64,000 nt of DNA. Origin: Lepus europaeus. Its lineage: Eukaryota; Chordata; Mammalia; Lagomorpha; Leporidae. The stretch lies in NCBI RefSeq assembly GCF_033115175.1, contig NC_084832.1:13257342-13321341 (forward strand), in the 5' to 3' direction. The notes beneath the pieces are model-generated. The model saw only the letters and a list, made by a program, of their open reading frames with translations, was not told where the DNA came from and searched no databases. Position 1 is the stretch's first letter; the number at the start of each line of letters is the position of its first letter. The position numbers were made by a program, and so were the translations under genes. Positions 32,875 through 44,071 of this stretch are shown here, piece after piece.

Positions 32875-33202
32875 TTTTTTCAATTTTATTTATTTATTTG
32901 AGAGGTAGAGTTACAGACATTGAGAGGGGGAGACAGACAGAAAGGTCTTCCATCCGATAGTTCACTCCCCAATTGGCCACAATGGCTGGAGCTGCACCGA
33001 TCCAAAGCCAGGCACCAGGAGCTTCTTCTGAGTTTCTCATGCAGGTGCAGGGGCCCAAGCACTTGGGCCATCCTCCACTGCTTTCCCAGGCCACAGCAGA
33101 GAGCTGGATCAGAAGAGGAGCAGCCAGGACTAGAACCGATGTCCATGTGGGATGCCAGCGGCGCAGGCAGATGATTAACCTACTGTGCCACGGTGCTGGC
33201 CC
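32875..33202 (-). mobile_element. CSINE inserted in a SINE tail
   Basis: Reverse copy from TTCAATTTTATTTATTTATT to TGCCACGGTGCTGGCCCC, flanked by AAATAAATAAAT on both sides. Confidence 0.93.
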
Positions 33203-33441
33203 CTAAATAAATAAATCTTTAAAGAAAAATATATGGTACACATTTCTCATCCACTAGGTTTTCTTGAAGAACTCTTGTTAAAATTCTTAAAATGCTTGCT
33301 TATAGTAGAAAAAACTCAAATAAACATTTCTGTTTTACTTGGTTGGAAAATTAGGAAGTTTCTTAAGGCATTAAAATTATATGACTGTTACTTAAATAAA
33401 ATAGAAATATATTTGAAAGTTAAGCATAAAAAATTAACTCA

Positions 33442-33770
33442 AAGGGATGGTGCTGTGATGCAATAGGTTAATCCTCTGCCTCCGGCGCCAGCATCCCATA
33501 TGGGCACTGGTTCTAGTTCTGGCTGCTCCTCTTCCGATCCAGCTCTCTGCTGTGGCCTGAGAAAGCAGTAGAAGATGGCCCAAGTCTTTGGGTCCCTGCA
33601 CCCACATGGGAAGACCTGGAGGAAGCTCCTGGCTCCTGGCTTTGGATCGGCACAGTTCTGGCCATTGCGGCCATTTGGGGAGTGAACCCGCGGATGGAAG
33701 ACCTTTTTCTGTCTCTCCCTCTCGCTGTCTATAACTCTACCTCTCAAATAAATAAATAAAATCTTAAAAA
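33442..33770 (+). mobile_element. CSINE with TSD
   Basis: AGGGATGGTGCTGTGATGCA head to a CTCTCAAATAAATAAATAAA tail. The flanks are AAAAATTAACTCAA and AAAAAGTTAACTCAA (one mismatch). Confidence 0.94.
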
Positions 33771-33956
33771 AAAAGTTAACTCAAGCTATCTTAACATGTT
33801 ATTAACAAATAATAGATAGGGATTAGCATTAACAAGCTAACCAAGAGACTGTACATTCTATACATTTCTAGCTTTTATTGTAAACATCTTGAGGGCAAGA
33901 CCTGTTCTTTTATACCTTTCTTATCTTCTACAGCATCCACAATAAGAAATGCCGAG

Positions 33957-34291
33957 GGGCCAGTGCTGTGATGCAGTGGGTTAAAGCCGTGGCCTGCTGT
34001 GCCAGCATCCCATATGGGCGCCAGTTCTAGTCCTGGCTGTTGCTCTTCCAATCCAGCTCTCTGCTATGGCCTGGGAAAGCAGTACAAAATGGCCCAAGTC
34101 CTTGGGTCCCTGCACCCGCGTGGGAGACCCAGAAGAAGCTCCTGGTTCCTGGCTTCGGACTGGCGGCTATCTGGAGAGTGAACCAGCGGATGGAAGACCT
34201 CTCTCTCTCTCTCTCTCTCTCTCTATGGCTCTACCTCGCTATGTAACTCTGTCTTTCAAATAAATAAAATAAATCTTTTAAAAAAACAGTA
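33957..34291 (+). mobile_element. CSINE with TSD
   Basis: GGGGCCAGTGCTGTGATGCA head to a TTTCAAATAAATAAAATAAA tail. The flanks are AAGAAATGCCGAG (33944-33956) and AAGAAATGTCGAG (34292-34304). Confidence 0.95.
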
Positions 34292-34699
34292 AAGAAATGT
34301 CGAGAATCTGCTAATAAGCCATGCTAGAACCTGGCATCTTTAATGCCCTGATAGTCTCTAACTGCCATTCTCAGAAAAATCAAGAAACACAAAGAGCAAG
34401 ATGCAGAAGATCCACGCGTAAGAATCTACAGTTAAAAACAACCTGTCACGTTCTCACAGCTTCGCACAACACAGGCGAGGGTGGGTGAAGGCTGCCGCGG
34501 ACGGGCACTGATGTGTTAACCTCACTGCTGTCATGCCGGGGGGTCAAGGGAAAATGACTCATTTAGAAAAATCCCCTCCAGACTTCAATTACACACTCTC
34601 CTGGTCCTTGCCCTTTGACACTCTTTTCCCAAAGTGCCCAAACTAAGAAAGCTCTCACCTCCGAGCAGCATGTGTGCCCGTTAACGGCTGTTTGAGGAA

Positions 34700-34726
34700 C
34701 GTGACTCACTGTCGTGTGACGTCAAC
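34700..34726. promoter_or_regulatory. Adjacent AP-1 and full CRE motifs
   Basis: TGACTCA at 34702-34708 and the perfect palindrome TGACGTCA at 34717-34724 lie 15 bp apart (start to start) in unique intronic DNA. Such pairs bind FOS/JUN and CREB/ATF. Whether it functions as an enhancer is only inferred. Confidence 0.35.
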
Positions 34727-35019
34727 AGTCACTTAATCTCTACCTGAATCAGACGCATTGCCTTATTTTTTCACACGTTACTACAAAGATCTAAATATCA
34801 AGGTCACTGGGCTTCATTTTCTTACCTGGGGGGACAACAGCTGACTAGAAATTCTGGAAAGAAGGCAGGACAGAGCGACTCTGCCCCACGTCCACCTGCC
34901 AAGCCCAAGGAGCTGCCGTGGCGGCCGTCCAGGCCTTCAATTCAGGCGCAGGGCTGGCTCCGTTCTGCAAGCACGCTGGAGGGGTTTCTCTCAAAAGCGT
35001 TTGCAACCCAGAAGGCAGC

Positions 35020-35033
35020 GGGGGGGGGGGGGG
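35020..35033. repeat. G homopolymer
   Basis: About 13 G in a row, in the UBAC2 last intron. Confidence 0.9.
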
Positions 35034-36295
35034 CCTGCTGGGGCATCTCAGTCCCAGAAAGAGTCGTTGCAGAGGCGGGGACCCTGTGTCCCTGCTGTTT
35101 GCCTACCCTGGGGACCGGCGAGGGGCAACGGCCTGGGTGGTGTGGCCAGCCGTGACATGCTGACTGCCATGTGTGTGCTGAGAGGGCACCATGGAAAGTT
35201 TCAGAATAGTACCAAGGACCCCTGCTTATTCTTCATCCAGATCCACCAACTGGTACTTTGCCACCGTTGCTCTCTGTGTGCGCTGCACACCCACACACAC
35301 AGGCATGCACGACGCGGACACGGCACCCACGCGCGAGCTCACACGGATTGCTCCTGAGCCACGCGGAGCATGCTGCACCCACTGCACACTCACGCGTGTG
35401 TGTTCTAAGGGCAAGAATATTCTTCCTTAACCACAATCGGTACACACAAGGTCCCGGGAATCTAACATGCATTTCATCGACTGATCCTAACACGGCCTCT
35501 CAGCAGCACATGTCTCCCGCCACAGAATCCAGCTGGGGTCATGAGTCAGTGGGCAGCGTGCCTCCCCAGATGCTTTACTCCACGATGGCTGGTGACACGG
35601 GTACTTTTAAAAATACAGGCCATGCATTTTACAGGATGTCCCTCAAACCAGTGAGGTTAGGCAACGTGACTGTTACCCATGACCGCCCTGGCCTTTCCAG
35701 GAGCTGAGCCAAAGCCTCTTAGCTCCACTGCTGGTCATGCTGGCTCTGCTGACCTGGGTTAAGGGGCTGACCAGTTTCTCCCCTGCACTTACTATTTTCC
35801 TTTCACAACTAATCTGTAGTTAGTGGGAGATCCTTTGAAAGTGTACAAACAGCCTCATCTCCACATACTGATGATCCTTCCCTCGACTGGGTTATCTCTG
35901 ATGGGTGCACGACTGTGACTTTCCAGTGCCAGCGTGCTCTCTGTATTAGGTGACTTCCAGCATTTCCCTTCTCCTGTGCATGAGTTGGTGAAATATTTGT
36001 CTGTTATCATCAGTAGGAACTTATGGGGTCTCTCCTGCCAGTGGGTTGCATTATACTACTGTTCTTATTCATTCTGATGCTCAAAGTGGACACCCCAGAG
36101 GTGGCCGGGGGACCCCCGTAGTGGGCTCCGACATCCTTAGGATAGGCCCCGTGGTGATGGAGCTCTGCCTTACAACCTGGCCCAAGACATCCCACGGTCA
36201 TGGCTGTCCCTGCCCTGCCTTGCCCTAGGCCCTGGAGCTGTTTCCCTGAAGTGGCCTGTTCCTCCTTCCTGTCAGAACAAGGGCACACATACTTA

Positions 36296-36296
36296 C

Positions 36297-36325
<29 letters not shown>
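36296..36325. repeat. (CA)n microsatellite
   Basis: About 30 bp of pure CA, followed by further imperfect ACAC-rich sequence to about 36420. Confidence 0.97.
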
Positions 36326-36331
<6 letters not shown>

Positions 36332-36624
36332 ACATACGGCTGCACATTCACACGCTCTTACACATTCTGTTAGACACACACACATAACACACACTCACAC
36401 GTACACACCCATGTGCACACATGCCCAGTTAATCATGAATGAATGCTGACACAGCTAATGCCAATTCCTCCTTGCCTCCCCTTGTTCTGTATTTGTATTT
36501 TCCTTCTTCCAACCTATCTCCTCACCTGTCATACGTATCATACACCAAACATAATTTCAGAGTTGTACTCACTCCACTATGAAAAGTAAACCTAGGAAGC
36601 AGAGCGTAAGGTTCGTTTTGGGGT

Positions 36625-36915
36625 GGAGATTGGCCGCATGGGGAAGATTCTGGTTAGCATGCCCACGTTCCACATGGCAGTGCCTAGTTTTCCTTTTGTT
36701 TATTTATTGATTTTTTAACTAGCTCTGGTTCCTGATCCCAGCTTCCAGCTAACACAGATCTGAGAGGCAGCGATGGGAGCTCAAGTCATTAGGTCACTGT
36801 CACCAAGATTGAGATCCCAGTTCTGGGCTTTAGATTCCCGTCTGTTGTGGGCATTTGGGAGAGTGAACCAGTGGACCACAGCTTTTTCCCTGCCTGTCTC
36901 CCAAACAAAAAGATG
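36625..36915 (+). mobile_element. CSINE, very old
   Basis: GGTTCCTGATCCCAGCTTCC, GTGGGCATTTGGGAGAGTGA and CCTGCCTGTCTCCCAAACAA. The head is unclear and a TTTATTTATTGATTTTTT insert lies inside. Confidence 0.6.
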
Positions 36916-37451
36916 AAGACAGAAAGGTCTGTTTGCAGTCCTCCCGTCTTTAGATGAGGGTGCACCGCGTGCCCAGTCGCAGAGATGAGATCCCTGCAGT
37001 GCGACTGTTCTCTCACCGCCAGTGCAGCTGCATCGTTTGTTTCTTTTCAGTGTTGTGTTGCTCCCTGTCCCTGTTGACTCGCTTTTTGAGTAAATAAACA
37101 CTAACACGGTTTAAAATGACACAAAAGTGAAAACCACACCAGAGGTAAACTCAGAAGGGGCGCTCCCTCCCCACCCTTGGAAGGGAATCAACATGTTCAT
37201 TTCTCCCACATATAAAGCGCAACAATTTAAAATGAGCTACCACAGTACCTGCCCCACGCCTTCCACAAACCCCTAAGACCCACAGCTGCCAACGGCCCAC
37301 AGTCACTCTGAAGGGTGACAGGGCGGCTGTTAGGAACATCTCTGCACTTACGAGCTTCACTTCTTCCAAAACCAAGCTTTGATTTGCTGCTGACCAAAAC
37401 CTCTCGGAGGGCGAGCTGCGGGCGTAGGTAAGAGGGAGGTGCTGCGATTAC
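36916..37451. other. Intronic unique DNA beside the UBAC2 exon
   Basis: No repeat recognised. It ends at the UBAC2 donor. Confidence 0.5.
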
Positions 37452-37574
37452 CTGCTCCTCAGAAACCTCCAGAGGAGGGGACGCCTGCTGTTCAGACCGC
37501 CGGCCATCCGGGAAGTTTATATTCCGCCGCTGACGTAACGGGGGGAACAGCCGATTCCAATTGATCATTCCTCC
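37452..37574 (-). CDS. UBAC2: UBAC2 penultimate coding exon (41 codons)
   Basis: Reading leftwards, the exon follows a TTTGTAG acceptor (37575-37577), begins G-G-M-I-N-W-N-R-L-F-P-P-L and ends L-E-V-S-E-E-Q before a GTAATC donor at 37450-37451. Both boundaries are phase 0, so it joins the 62853-63098 exon and the last exon in frame. It encodes the proline- and charge-rich linker between the membrane domain and the UBA domain. The middle (R-N-I-N-F-P-D-G-R) differs from the human linker as I recall it, as expected for a disordered segment. Confidence 0.95.
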
Positions 37575-37577
37575 CTA

Positions 37578-38202
37578 CAAAGAGACCAACACAGCGTGAT
37601 GAGACCCGGAAGTGGCAGAGCATCGAATGCCTGTGGAAGCTTTCCCTCAATGCAGCCACATCTGCAGAATAGACAATGCAATGTCACACCGAAATGCTCT
37701 GGGTAAGCAAGTCACATCTCAGCACAACACCCTTCCACCGTGGGGCAGAGCTGGCAGCCTGTGGGGCGCACAGGAGAGAAAAGATGGTAGCAGCAGTGCG
37801 CAAGTTGAGCACTTTGGCTCTAGAAGGCAGCAGGAGGCGCTGCCGACATTCCTAGTCTCAGCCCCTGTGTCCCCACCGACTCTGTCCCAACAATGGCGAG
37901 CTCAGGGGCTCAAGGCCCCTGAGGCCAATTCACTGCAGGCTCCTTCAGCAGCTCCTGAAGACGCTCTTCCTCCTCCTCCTCTTCCTCTTTTCATCAGAGT
38001 ACATTCTGAGCATGCTCAGTGGTGGGAGACTGCAGACCAGGACAATCCTAGGTCCAGGCTAGTGTGCAAGGGGAATGTGACAAACAGGGCGAGAGGTTCA
38101 GAAGTTGGGATGTGTAACCACCCTCCTGAGAGGGGCTCTGGGGATAGTCACTATGAAAAAAAAGTCAGCGCAGGAAGAAAAATGCATCAATGAAGCTTTT
38201 TG
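37578..38202. other. Intronic unique DNA
   Basis: A CTTCCTCCTCCTCCTCTTCC tract near 37965 is the only simple feature. Confidence 0.5.

Positions 38203-38236
<34 letters not shown>
38203..38236 (+). repeat. A(34) homopolymer
   Basis: Uninterrupted adenine run. It lies on the wrong side to be the tail of the reverse SINE that follows. Confidence 0.97.
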
Positions 38237-38239
<3 letters not shown>

Positions 38240-38249
38240 ATGTTTTTAG

Positions 38250-38532
38250 TATGTGCCAATCTTTGAATTTAAAGGTAGGGGAGGGGAAAGAGAAAGTGTC
38301 ATCCACTGGTTCACTCCCCAAATGCCTACAATGACCAAAGTCAGCAGCCAGAGTCAGGAGCCAGGAACTTACCCCAGGTCTCCCACGAGGGCACCAGGAA
38401 CCCAAGTAATTGAGCCATCTCCACTGCTTCCCCAGGTGGTGGGAAGCTGGAGCTGGAGCCGGAGCCAGGACTGAACCTGGGCACTTGACCATGGGATGCA
38501 GGCATCTTAACTGCTAGGCTAAATGCCTGCTC
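38250..38532 (-). mobile_element. CSINE, old
   Basis: TTTGAATTTAAAGGTAGGGG, CACTGGTTCACTCCCCAAAT and TTAACTGCTAGGCTAAATGC. Confidence 0.8.
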
Positions 38533-39087
38533 CTTGAATTCATGAACTGAACTCTTGGTCTCTGTGTCTTCTAATGCCGGCAAAGTTCCAGACTAACATA
38601 ACTGGAAACTACTCCTTGGCGCTGAAGGAGAAGGTGACTCTGAGAGCCACTGTGCGCTGAAAGGCACAACCTTCATTGAAGAGGGAGAAGAAAGACCAAA
38701 CCCCAAAGCCCCACTTCCTCAGGGAGAGGGCAGGAATCTTGTCCCGCCCTTGGGAGCTGCAGGCAAACTCAGGGTTCAAGCTACACCACACAGTGGGCTC
38801 AGAACCACCGTGGCGTAGCAGGAAGGCTGGCTCCAGGACGGAGATGGTGGGGGCGCCGAGAGGGACAAAGGCAGAGTCACTCTGGAACTGGGATCGCACA
38901 ACAAACAGCAGTAGATCCCCTTCAGCAGAAAGATCAGACAATTCTAAAATTAGGCATCCATAAAAAACTAAGATGTAAAAGACTCAAACAGAAAAGAATA
39001 AGGTATTATGCAAAAACTCAGACTGTAAAAACTAAGGAACCCCATAAGACCCTGAACCCCCAACAGACAAGCCAAAAAAGTACCAGA
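38533..39087. other. Intronic unique DNA
   Basis: Nothing recognised. Confidence 0.5.
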
Positions 39088-39213
39088 GGCCTTCAAAATA
39101 TTCATGGAAAATGCATATAATAATAATAATAATAAACTCTGCATGGATTTCAATTTTTTGTCACTAAAATAAACTTATCTTTTATTTCCATTTCCAAGAC
39201 TTTTTGAAACGCC
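39088..39213 (+). mobile_element. Mariner-like short inverted-repeat element, copy A
   Basis: CCTTCAAAATATTCATGGAA at the left and CATTTCCAAGACTTTTTGAA at the right are imperfect inverted termini. The core is TGCATGGATTTCAATTTTTT followed by ACTAAAATAAACTTATC. An internal (TAA)n expansion interrupts it. Copies B-D share this layout. Confidence 0.6.
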
Positions 39214-39272
39214 CTTATAAAGACACAAACAAGCTTAAGAAATTACAGAGAAATATTGATCAAAAAAGCTGA

Positions 39273-39580
39273 TGTTGGGTTGCAGCTGTGGCATAGGTTA
39301 GTTGCTGCCTGCAGCACTAGCATCTCATATGGGCGCCGGTTAGAGTTCTGGCTGCTCCATTTCTGGTCCAGCTCCCTGCTAAAGCACTTAGGAAGACAGC
39401 AGAAGATGGCCCAAGTCCCTGGGTCTCTGTGCTCACATGGGAGATCTGGAAGAAACTACTGGCTCCTGGCTTTGGCCTAGCCAAGCTCTGGTCACTGAAG
39501 CCATTTGAGGGGGTGAACCAGTGGATGGAGGATATCTCTTTGTAACTCTGCCTATCAAGTAAATAAATAAATAAGCCTTT
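39273..39580 (+). mobile_element. CSINE
   Basis: GGGTTGCAGCTGTGGCATAG head to a CAAGTAAATAAATAAATAAG tail. Confidence 0.92.
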
Positions 39581-39904
39581 TTTTTTTTTTAAAGCAGTTG
39601 TTACCATGTTTATGTCAAATATGTAGCACAAAACGGGCATTAATGGGAATAAAATTGCTAAAGCAATCAGACATTAATATATACCATGACAGCTTCAAAA
39701 TAGAGAAATAAGAACATCCTGACATCCACTTAATTTTCAACATTTAACTGGGTAATTGATAGACCAAGCAGACAAAGCAACCCTAGAAAACATTAAGAAC
39801 AATATGTGAACATGGTCATATTTAGCCTAGAGCATACATACCCATCACACAAAATATTTATGAATAGTGACAGTGCCCTAGGTCCTATAAGAAATGTCCA
39901 CAAA

Positions 39905-40082
39905 CGGGGGCCACCACTGTGGCCTAGCAGGTTAAGCATCTGCCTGTGATGCCAGCATCTCCTATGGGTGCTGGTTCAAGTCCTGGCTGTTGCACTTCTG
40001 ATCTAGCTCCCTAATGAGCTGGCAAAGCAGTGGAAAATGGCCCAACTGCTTGGGCCCCTGCATCCACCTGGGAGACCAGGAA
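39905..40082 (+). mobile_element. CSINE, 3' truncated, inside the L1 fossil
   Basis: GGGGGCCACCACTGTGGCCT head; it stops at ACCTGGGAGACCAGGAAG with no tail. Confidence 0.88.
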
Positions 40083-40455
40083 GAAAAACAATTAGAAGAT
40101 ATCTTAGAAGATATCTTAGAGTGAATGAAACAAGATCATTACCCAGTAAAGTCTGTGGATCACAACCGACCAGTAACATAAGCTTTTAACACTCAACTTA
40201 AATACGGAAAAATGACGACTAAACATTTGCATTAAATACATTCAATTTAAGAAGTTTGAGACAGTCACAACAATGAGAAAGAACAGAGTAGGAAGTTCAC
40301 AGTGAATGTTAATAAAGTGAAAAGCAAAGACACAAAAGAGGGACTCAATCATTGAAATCAAATGTTGGTTGTTTAAAAAATTAAATAAAATGGATAAACC
40401 TGGCAATGTTGATGGTGGAGAACACAAATAATCAATATCAGGAATAACACAAGAA

Positions 40456-40757
40456 AGGGGCTGGCAGTGCTGTAGTGCCTGTAGTGCTGACATCCCGTAT
40501 GGGTACTGGTTTGAGTCCTGGCTACTCCTCTTCCAATCCAGCTCTCTGCTAAGGCCTGGGAAAGCAGTGGAAGATGGTTCAAGTTCTTGGGTCCATGCGC
40601 CCACATGAGAGACCTCGAAGAAGCTCCTGGCTCCTGGCTTGAGATCAGTCCAGCTCCAGCTCTTGCAGCCATGGGAGTGAACCAGCAGATGGAAGACCTC
40701 TCTCTCTCTGCCTGTCTATAACTCTGCCTTTCAAATAAATAATTTTTTTAAAAAAAG
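40456..40757 (+). mobile_element. CSINE inside the L1 fossil, with TSD
   Basis: AGGGGCTGGCAGTGCTGTAG head to a TTTCAAATAAATAATTTTTT tail. Flanked by GGAATAACACAAGAA and GGAATAACAGAATGA. Confidence 0.92.
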
Positions 40758-41290
40758 GAATAACAGAATGAATACATGATAGATTTAAAAATCATAAAAT
40801 AGTTTCATAACAATAATTTTCATGAAATAATTTTCTAGAAAAATATAAATAACTCACTCAGGAGAAACAGAAATTGATATTCAGAAACATCTACTAAAGC
40901 TGAACAAATGTATATGATTTAAAAACTCCACTCTGAGAAAAGCTCCCCACCTCTCTCTTTGAGGCTCCTATGATGTTTCCAAAACCAGACAAGGCCATCA
41001 CAAAAAAGAAAAATTCAAGAACAACTGTCTTTTGCTTATAGACAGAGGCAATGATCCTAAACAGAATAATAGCAAACTCGCTCTGTTTAAAAGATGGTCA
41101 TCTGGTATGAGTCACTGTGTTAGGCTCTCTCTCAGGTGTCTTGGAAAACACAGTAATAGAATTCACACAGTAACAGATGAAGGAGAAAAGCCAAATGCTC
41201 ATCTCAACAGACATAAAAACCACCTGACAAACTTCAGTGCCATTTACGAAGACACAAGAAGTCAAGCGGGATGAGAACAAAAACAAAGGG

Positions 41291-42451
41291 CTCCCCTAAG
41301 GGTGGAAAAGGAGAAACAAAACTCATTATTCACGTCCGAGGACTGCCCACCTAGGAAACCTGCGTGAACTAGTGAGCGAGGGGCCCTCTGCTGTGGTCAC
41401 TCAGGAAACAGGAGTACTTACGAACAGTACTAAGTCTACAGGGTGCTGAGCACTGAAACCCAGCAAGAGATGTGCAAGGTCCCCAGGGAGAAAACGACAA
41501 ACTTGAATGGCGGAACCAGAAGACCCAGACGAACGGTGCCTGGGAAGATGTGGTCCATGGTCTGTCACACACTGCCAATGCCAATCCGTGGCAGACACAC
41601 AGCTGGGGTGACTCCCCACAGCTGTATTCTCTTGTCTTTACAGGCTTATTTTTTCCTTTGGGACACACGGCTGCTACCTCCTCAGCTTCCTGCCACCTGG
41701 ACCGGGCTGTGGGACGGTACCCAGGCAGAAGGGGCCTACTGTAAGACCCCTGCTAAAATAACACCTGGACCGGGCTGTGGGACGGTACCCAGGCAGAAGG
41801 GGCCTACAAGGCCTGGAAATAGTCCTCAGAGGCAGAGGCCTAGCCTGCCTGGCTGGCGCTCAGGAAGTAGCGGCAGCGAGAGAAAAGGGCCGCGGGCTGC
41901 AGCTTCAGGACGCTGCCCTACCAGCCTGGGGCTGCCCACAAGTGGACTTCTCGTCTGTGATTTTGTGTTACTTTCTATCATTTGGAGTTAAACCTCTTCC
42001 TAACTGCTATACACTGAAAATTCCAAAGTGTGTGTATGTGTGGCGGGGGTGTGTGTGTAGGGAGGTGGGAATGGACCGACTGGAGCTGAGTTAAGGCTCA
42101 CAAGCAGGCATGGCTACTTGGAAGAAGTGTAGTAAGGGAGGGTTCTCCACCCGTTACCAGGGCTCACTCTTCAAGTGTAGTAATTAAAGCTCTGTGCTAT
42201 TAGCACACAAGCGGAAACACCCAAAGATAAGAACGTGTAGAAATCAGAAGCCAAAAAGGACACGTGGCCTCTGACGGAGGACACGTTACAGATCAGCAGG
42301 AAGAGGCCAGGCAGCTCACGCAACCGACAGGACAGGGCCAATGCTACAGATACGGGGAGCTACAATTAGACCCTTCCTCATACCACACGCAAAAGTGAAC
42401 TCCACTTATAAAACATCTGAATGGAAAGCTAAACTGTTAACAATTTTATTA
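41291..42451. other. Intronic unique DNA
   Basis: Contains the 68-bp tandem duplication and nothing else recognised. Confidence 0.5.
41694..41807. repeat. 68-bp-period tandem duplication
   Basis: A 46-bp unit (CACCTGGACCGGGCTGTGGG onward) is identical at 41694-41739 and 41762-41807, separated by 22 bp. Confidence 0.95.
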
Positions 42452-43070
42452 TTAAAATTATTTTATTTATTTGAAAGGCAGAGAGAGAGAATCGATCTCA
42501 CATCTACTGGCTTACCCCCATCAAATGCCTAATAACAGCCTGGGCTGGGCCAGGCAATGAAGCCAGGAGCCTGGAGTTCAAAGTGGGTCTCCCATGTGGG
42601 CGGCCGAGACCCAAGTGCCTGACCATCACCCACTGTCTCCTAGGATGCAAATTAGCAGGAAGCTGGAGTTGAGCGTGGTGCTGGGACTTGAACTCAGGCA
42701 CTCTGATATGGGATCTTGCAAGTGTCCCATGTGCAGTCTTTTTTTTTTTTTTTTCTAAAGATTTATTTTATTTATTTGAAAGAGTTACAGAGAGAGGTAG
42801 TGACACAGAGAGAGGTCTTCCATCATTGGTTCACTCTTCAGATGGCCTCAACGACCGGAGCTGCGCCAATCTGAAGCCAGGAGCCTAGAGCTTCCTCTGG
42901 CTCTCTACTACTATCCCAGGCCATATCAGAGAGCTGGGTCAGAAGAGGAGCAGCTGGGACTAGAACCGGCGCCCATATGGGATTCCGGCACTTCAGGCCA
43001 GGGCTTTAACCCACTGTGCCACAGCGCCGGGCCCCCATGTGCAGTCTTAACTGCTATGCCAAGTGCCTTA
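42452..43070 (-). mobile_element. CSINE split by a second CSINE (outer element)
   Basis: Old reverse copy: TTATTTTATTTATTTGAAAG at 42461 to GTCCCATGTGCAGTCTT at 42740, resuming at 43034 with CCCATGTGCAGTCTTAACTG and ending CTATGCCAAGTGCC. Confidence 0.88.
42741..43033 (-). mobile_element. CSINE inserted in an older CSINE, 15-bp TSD
   Basis: T-run, AAGATTTATTTTATTTATTT through CCACAGCGCCGGGCC. CCCATGTGCAGTCTT is exact at 42726-42740 and 43034-43048. Confidence 0.95.
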
Positions 43071-43900
43071 TTAAAATTTTATAAGAAATGAGAGAATATT
43101 TTTATGTCATTGGGATATAAGATTTCTAAAACAAAAATACAAAGCATAAAGTACAACCTAAAAGATGGCTAAGACCACTGTCTCACCAGTAACAACATTT
43201 GTATTTAAACCTCAATTGTTGCTGATTTAAAAAAAAAAAAAAACAAGTTAGAAGACAAACTATGGATTACGAGAAAACGTTTCCAACACAAACTGACAAA
43301 GAACAGCATTCAGAATACGTAAAGGACGCTTACAAATCCATGGGAAAAGTGACTGATGAGAATGCTGACTGTACGTGTGAACGCACCGCTGCCAGCAGAG
43401 GAAGCCCTGGGCCGATAACCGCATGATATGAAAGCGCAGGTTTCACTCACTGCTTAGGGAAGGCAGGCGAAGACAGCACTAACCGTCCCGGCCTCACAGC
43501 CTGGCAGACAGTCTGAGAATATCGAGGGGGATGAGGAGAAGCGGACGTGAGCTCCACAGACTGCTGAGGCGGTTACGGGCGCCAGTCCCAGTCTCTGTCC
43601 CAGCAGCGGCGTGGTGGGGTAGCTGCCAATGCGCAAGGGGCCGTTTAGGAGGGTGTCCTGTGAAGCACTGATCCCAACAGTAAGAAAACGTAAACAATGC
43701 ACCTGTCCCTAAGTGGCTCCGTTACATAACGGACTATTACATGAGCAGCCACAAGGAACCAGCTGGAGCTGCAAGAGTTCAGGGTTCAGTGAGCAGAGAA
43801 AGCTGAAGAGCTGTTTTGTGTACCTACAATGCCGATCACTCAGGACAACAGCCTGCGTGTTTACGTTTCCTTAATGGCTGGGAAAGAGCGGTGACTGTCC
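43071..43900. other. Intronic DNA, A-rich then unique
   Basis: ATACAAAGCATAAAGTACAA-type A-rich sequence at 43130-43300 could be a further eroded L1 piece; not assignable. Confidence 0.4.
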
Positions 43901-44071
43901 CGCAGCGGGCATTCGGTGATGTCTGGAGATGTTTGTTTCCTGGTGGCGAGGGAAGGGGGCACAGGAAGGAAGTGCTTTTGGCTGCTGCTGAATACCCTGC
44001 GACACACAGGCCAGCCCCCAAGCGACACCTGGCCCGGGTCAGAATGTCACCAGTGTCGCGCTCAGGAAGCT
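43901..44071 (+). mobile_element. MER20-like hAT DNA transposon fossil
   Basis: GATGTCTGGAGATGTTTG, then GGGGGCACAGG, GCTGCTGAATACCCTGCGAC, CACAGGCCAGCCCCCAAGC and AGAATGTCACCAGTGTCGC follow the MER20 order. Eroded, with no coding capacity. Confidence 0.6.

Larger units (their letters stand above)
34305..36295. other. Intronic unique DNA
   Basis: Holds the AP-1/CRE pair, a G-run and CACACA-rich tracts near 35285-35400. No gene. Confidence 0.5.
25071..37451 (-). other. UBAC2: UBAC2 last intron (12.4 kb)
   Basis: Bounded by the GTAATC donor at 37450-37451 and the TTTCCAG acceptor at 25071. It holds the 5'-inverted L1, several SINEs and the PFDN4 retrocopy, and no other gene. From knowledge of the human locus I looked for GPR18 or GPR183 here; neither is present. 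Confidence 0.9.
39590..41290 (+). mobile_element. Old L1 ORF2 fossil, interrupted by SINEs
   Basis: A-rich sequence with recognisable L1 ORF2 landmarks in order: ATTGATAGACCAAGCAGACA (about 39757), ATCAAATGTTGGTTGTTTAA followed by ATGGATAAACCTGGCA (about 40355-40405), CCAAAACCAGACAAGGCCAT (about 40979) and CTCATCTCAACAGACAT (about 41199). It is heavily mutated, with no open frame. SINEs at 39905-40082 and 40456-40757 were inserted later. It lies antisense to UBAC2. Confidence 0.65.
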
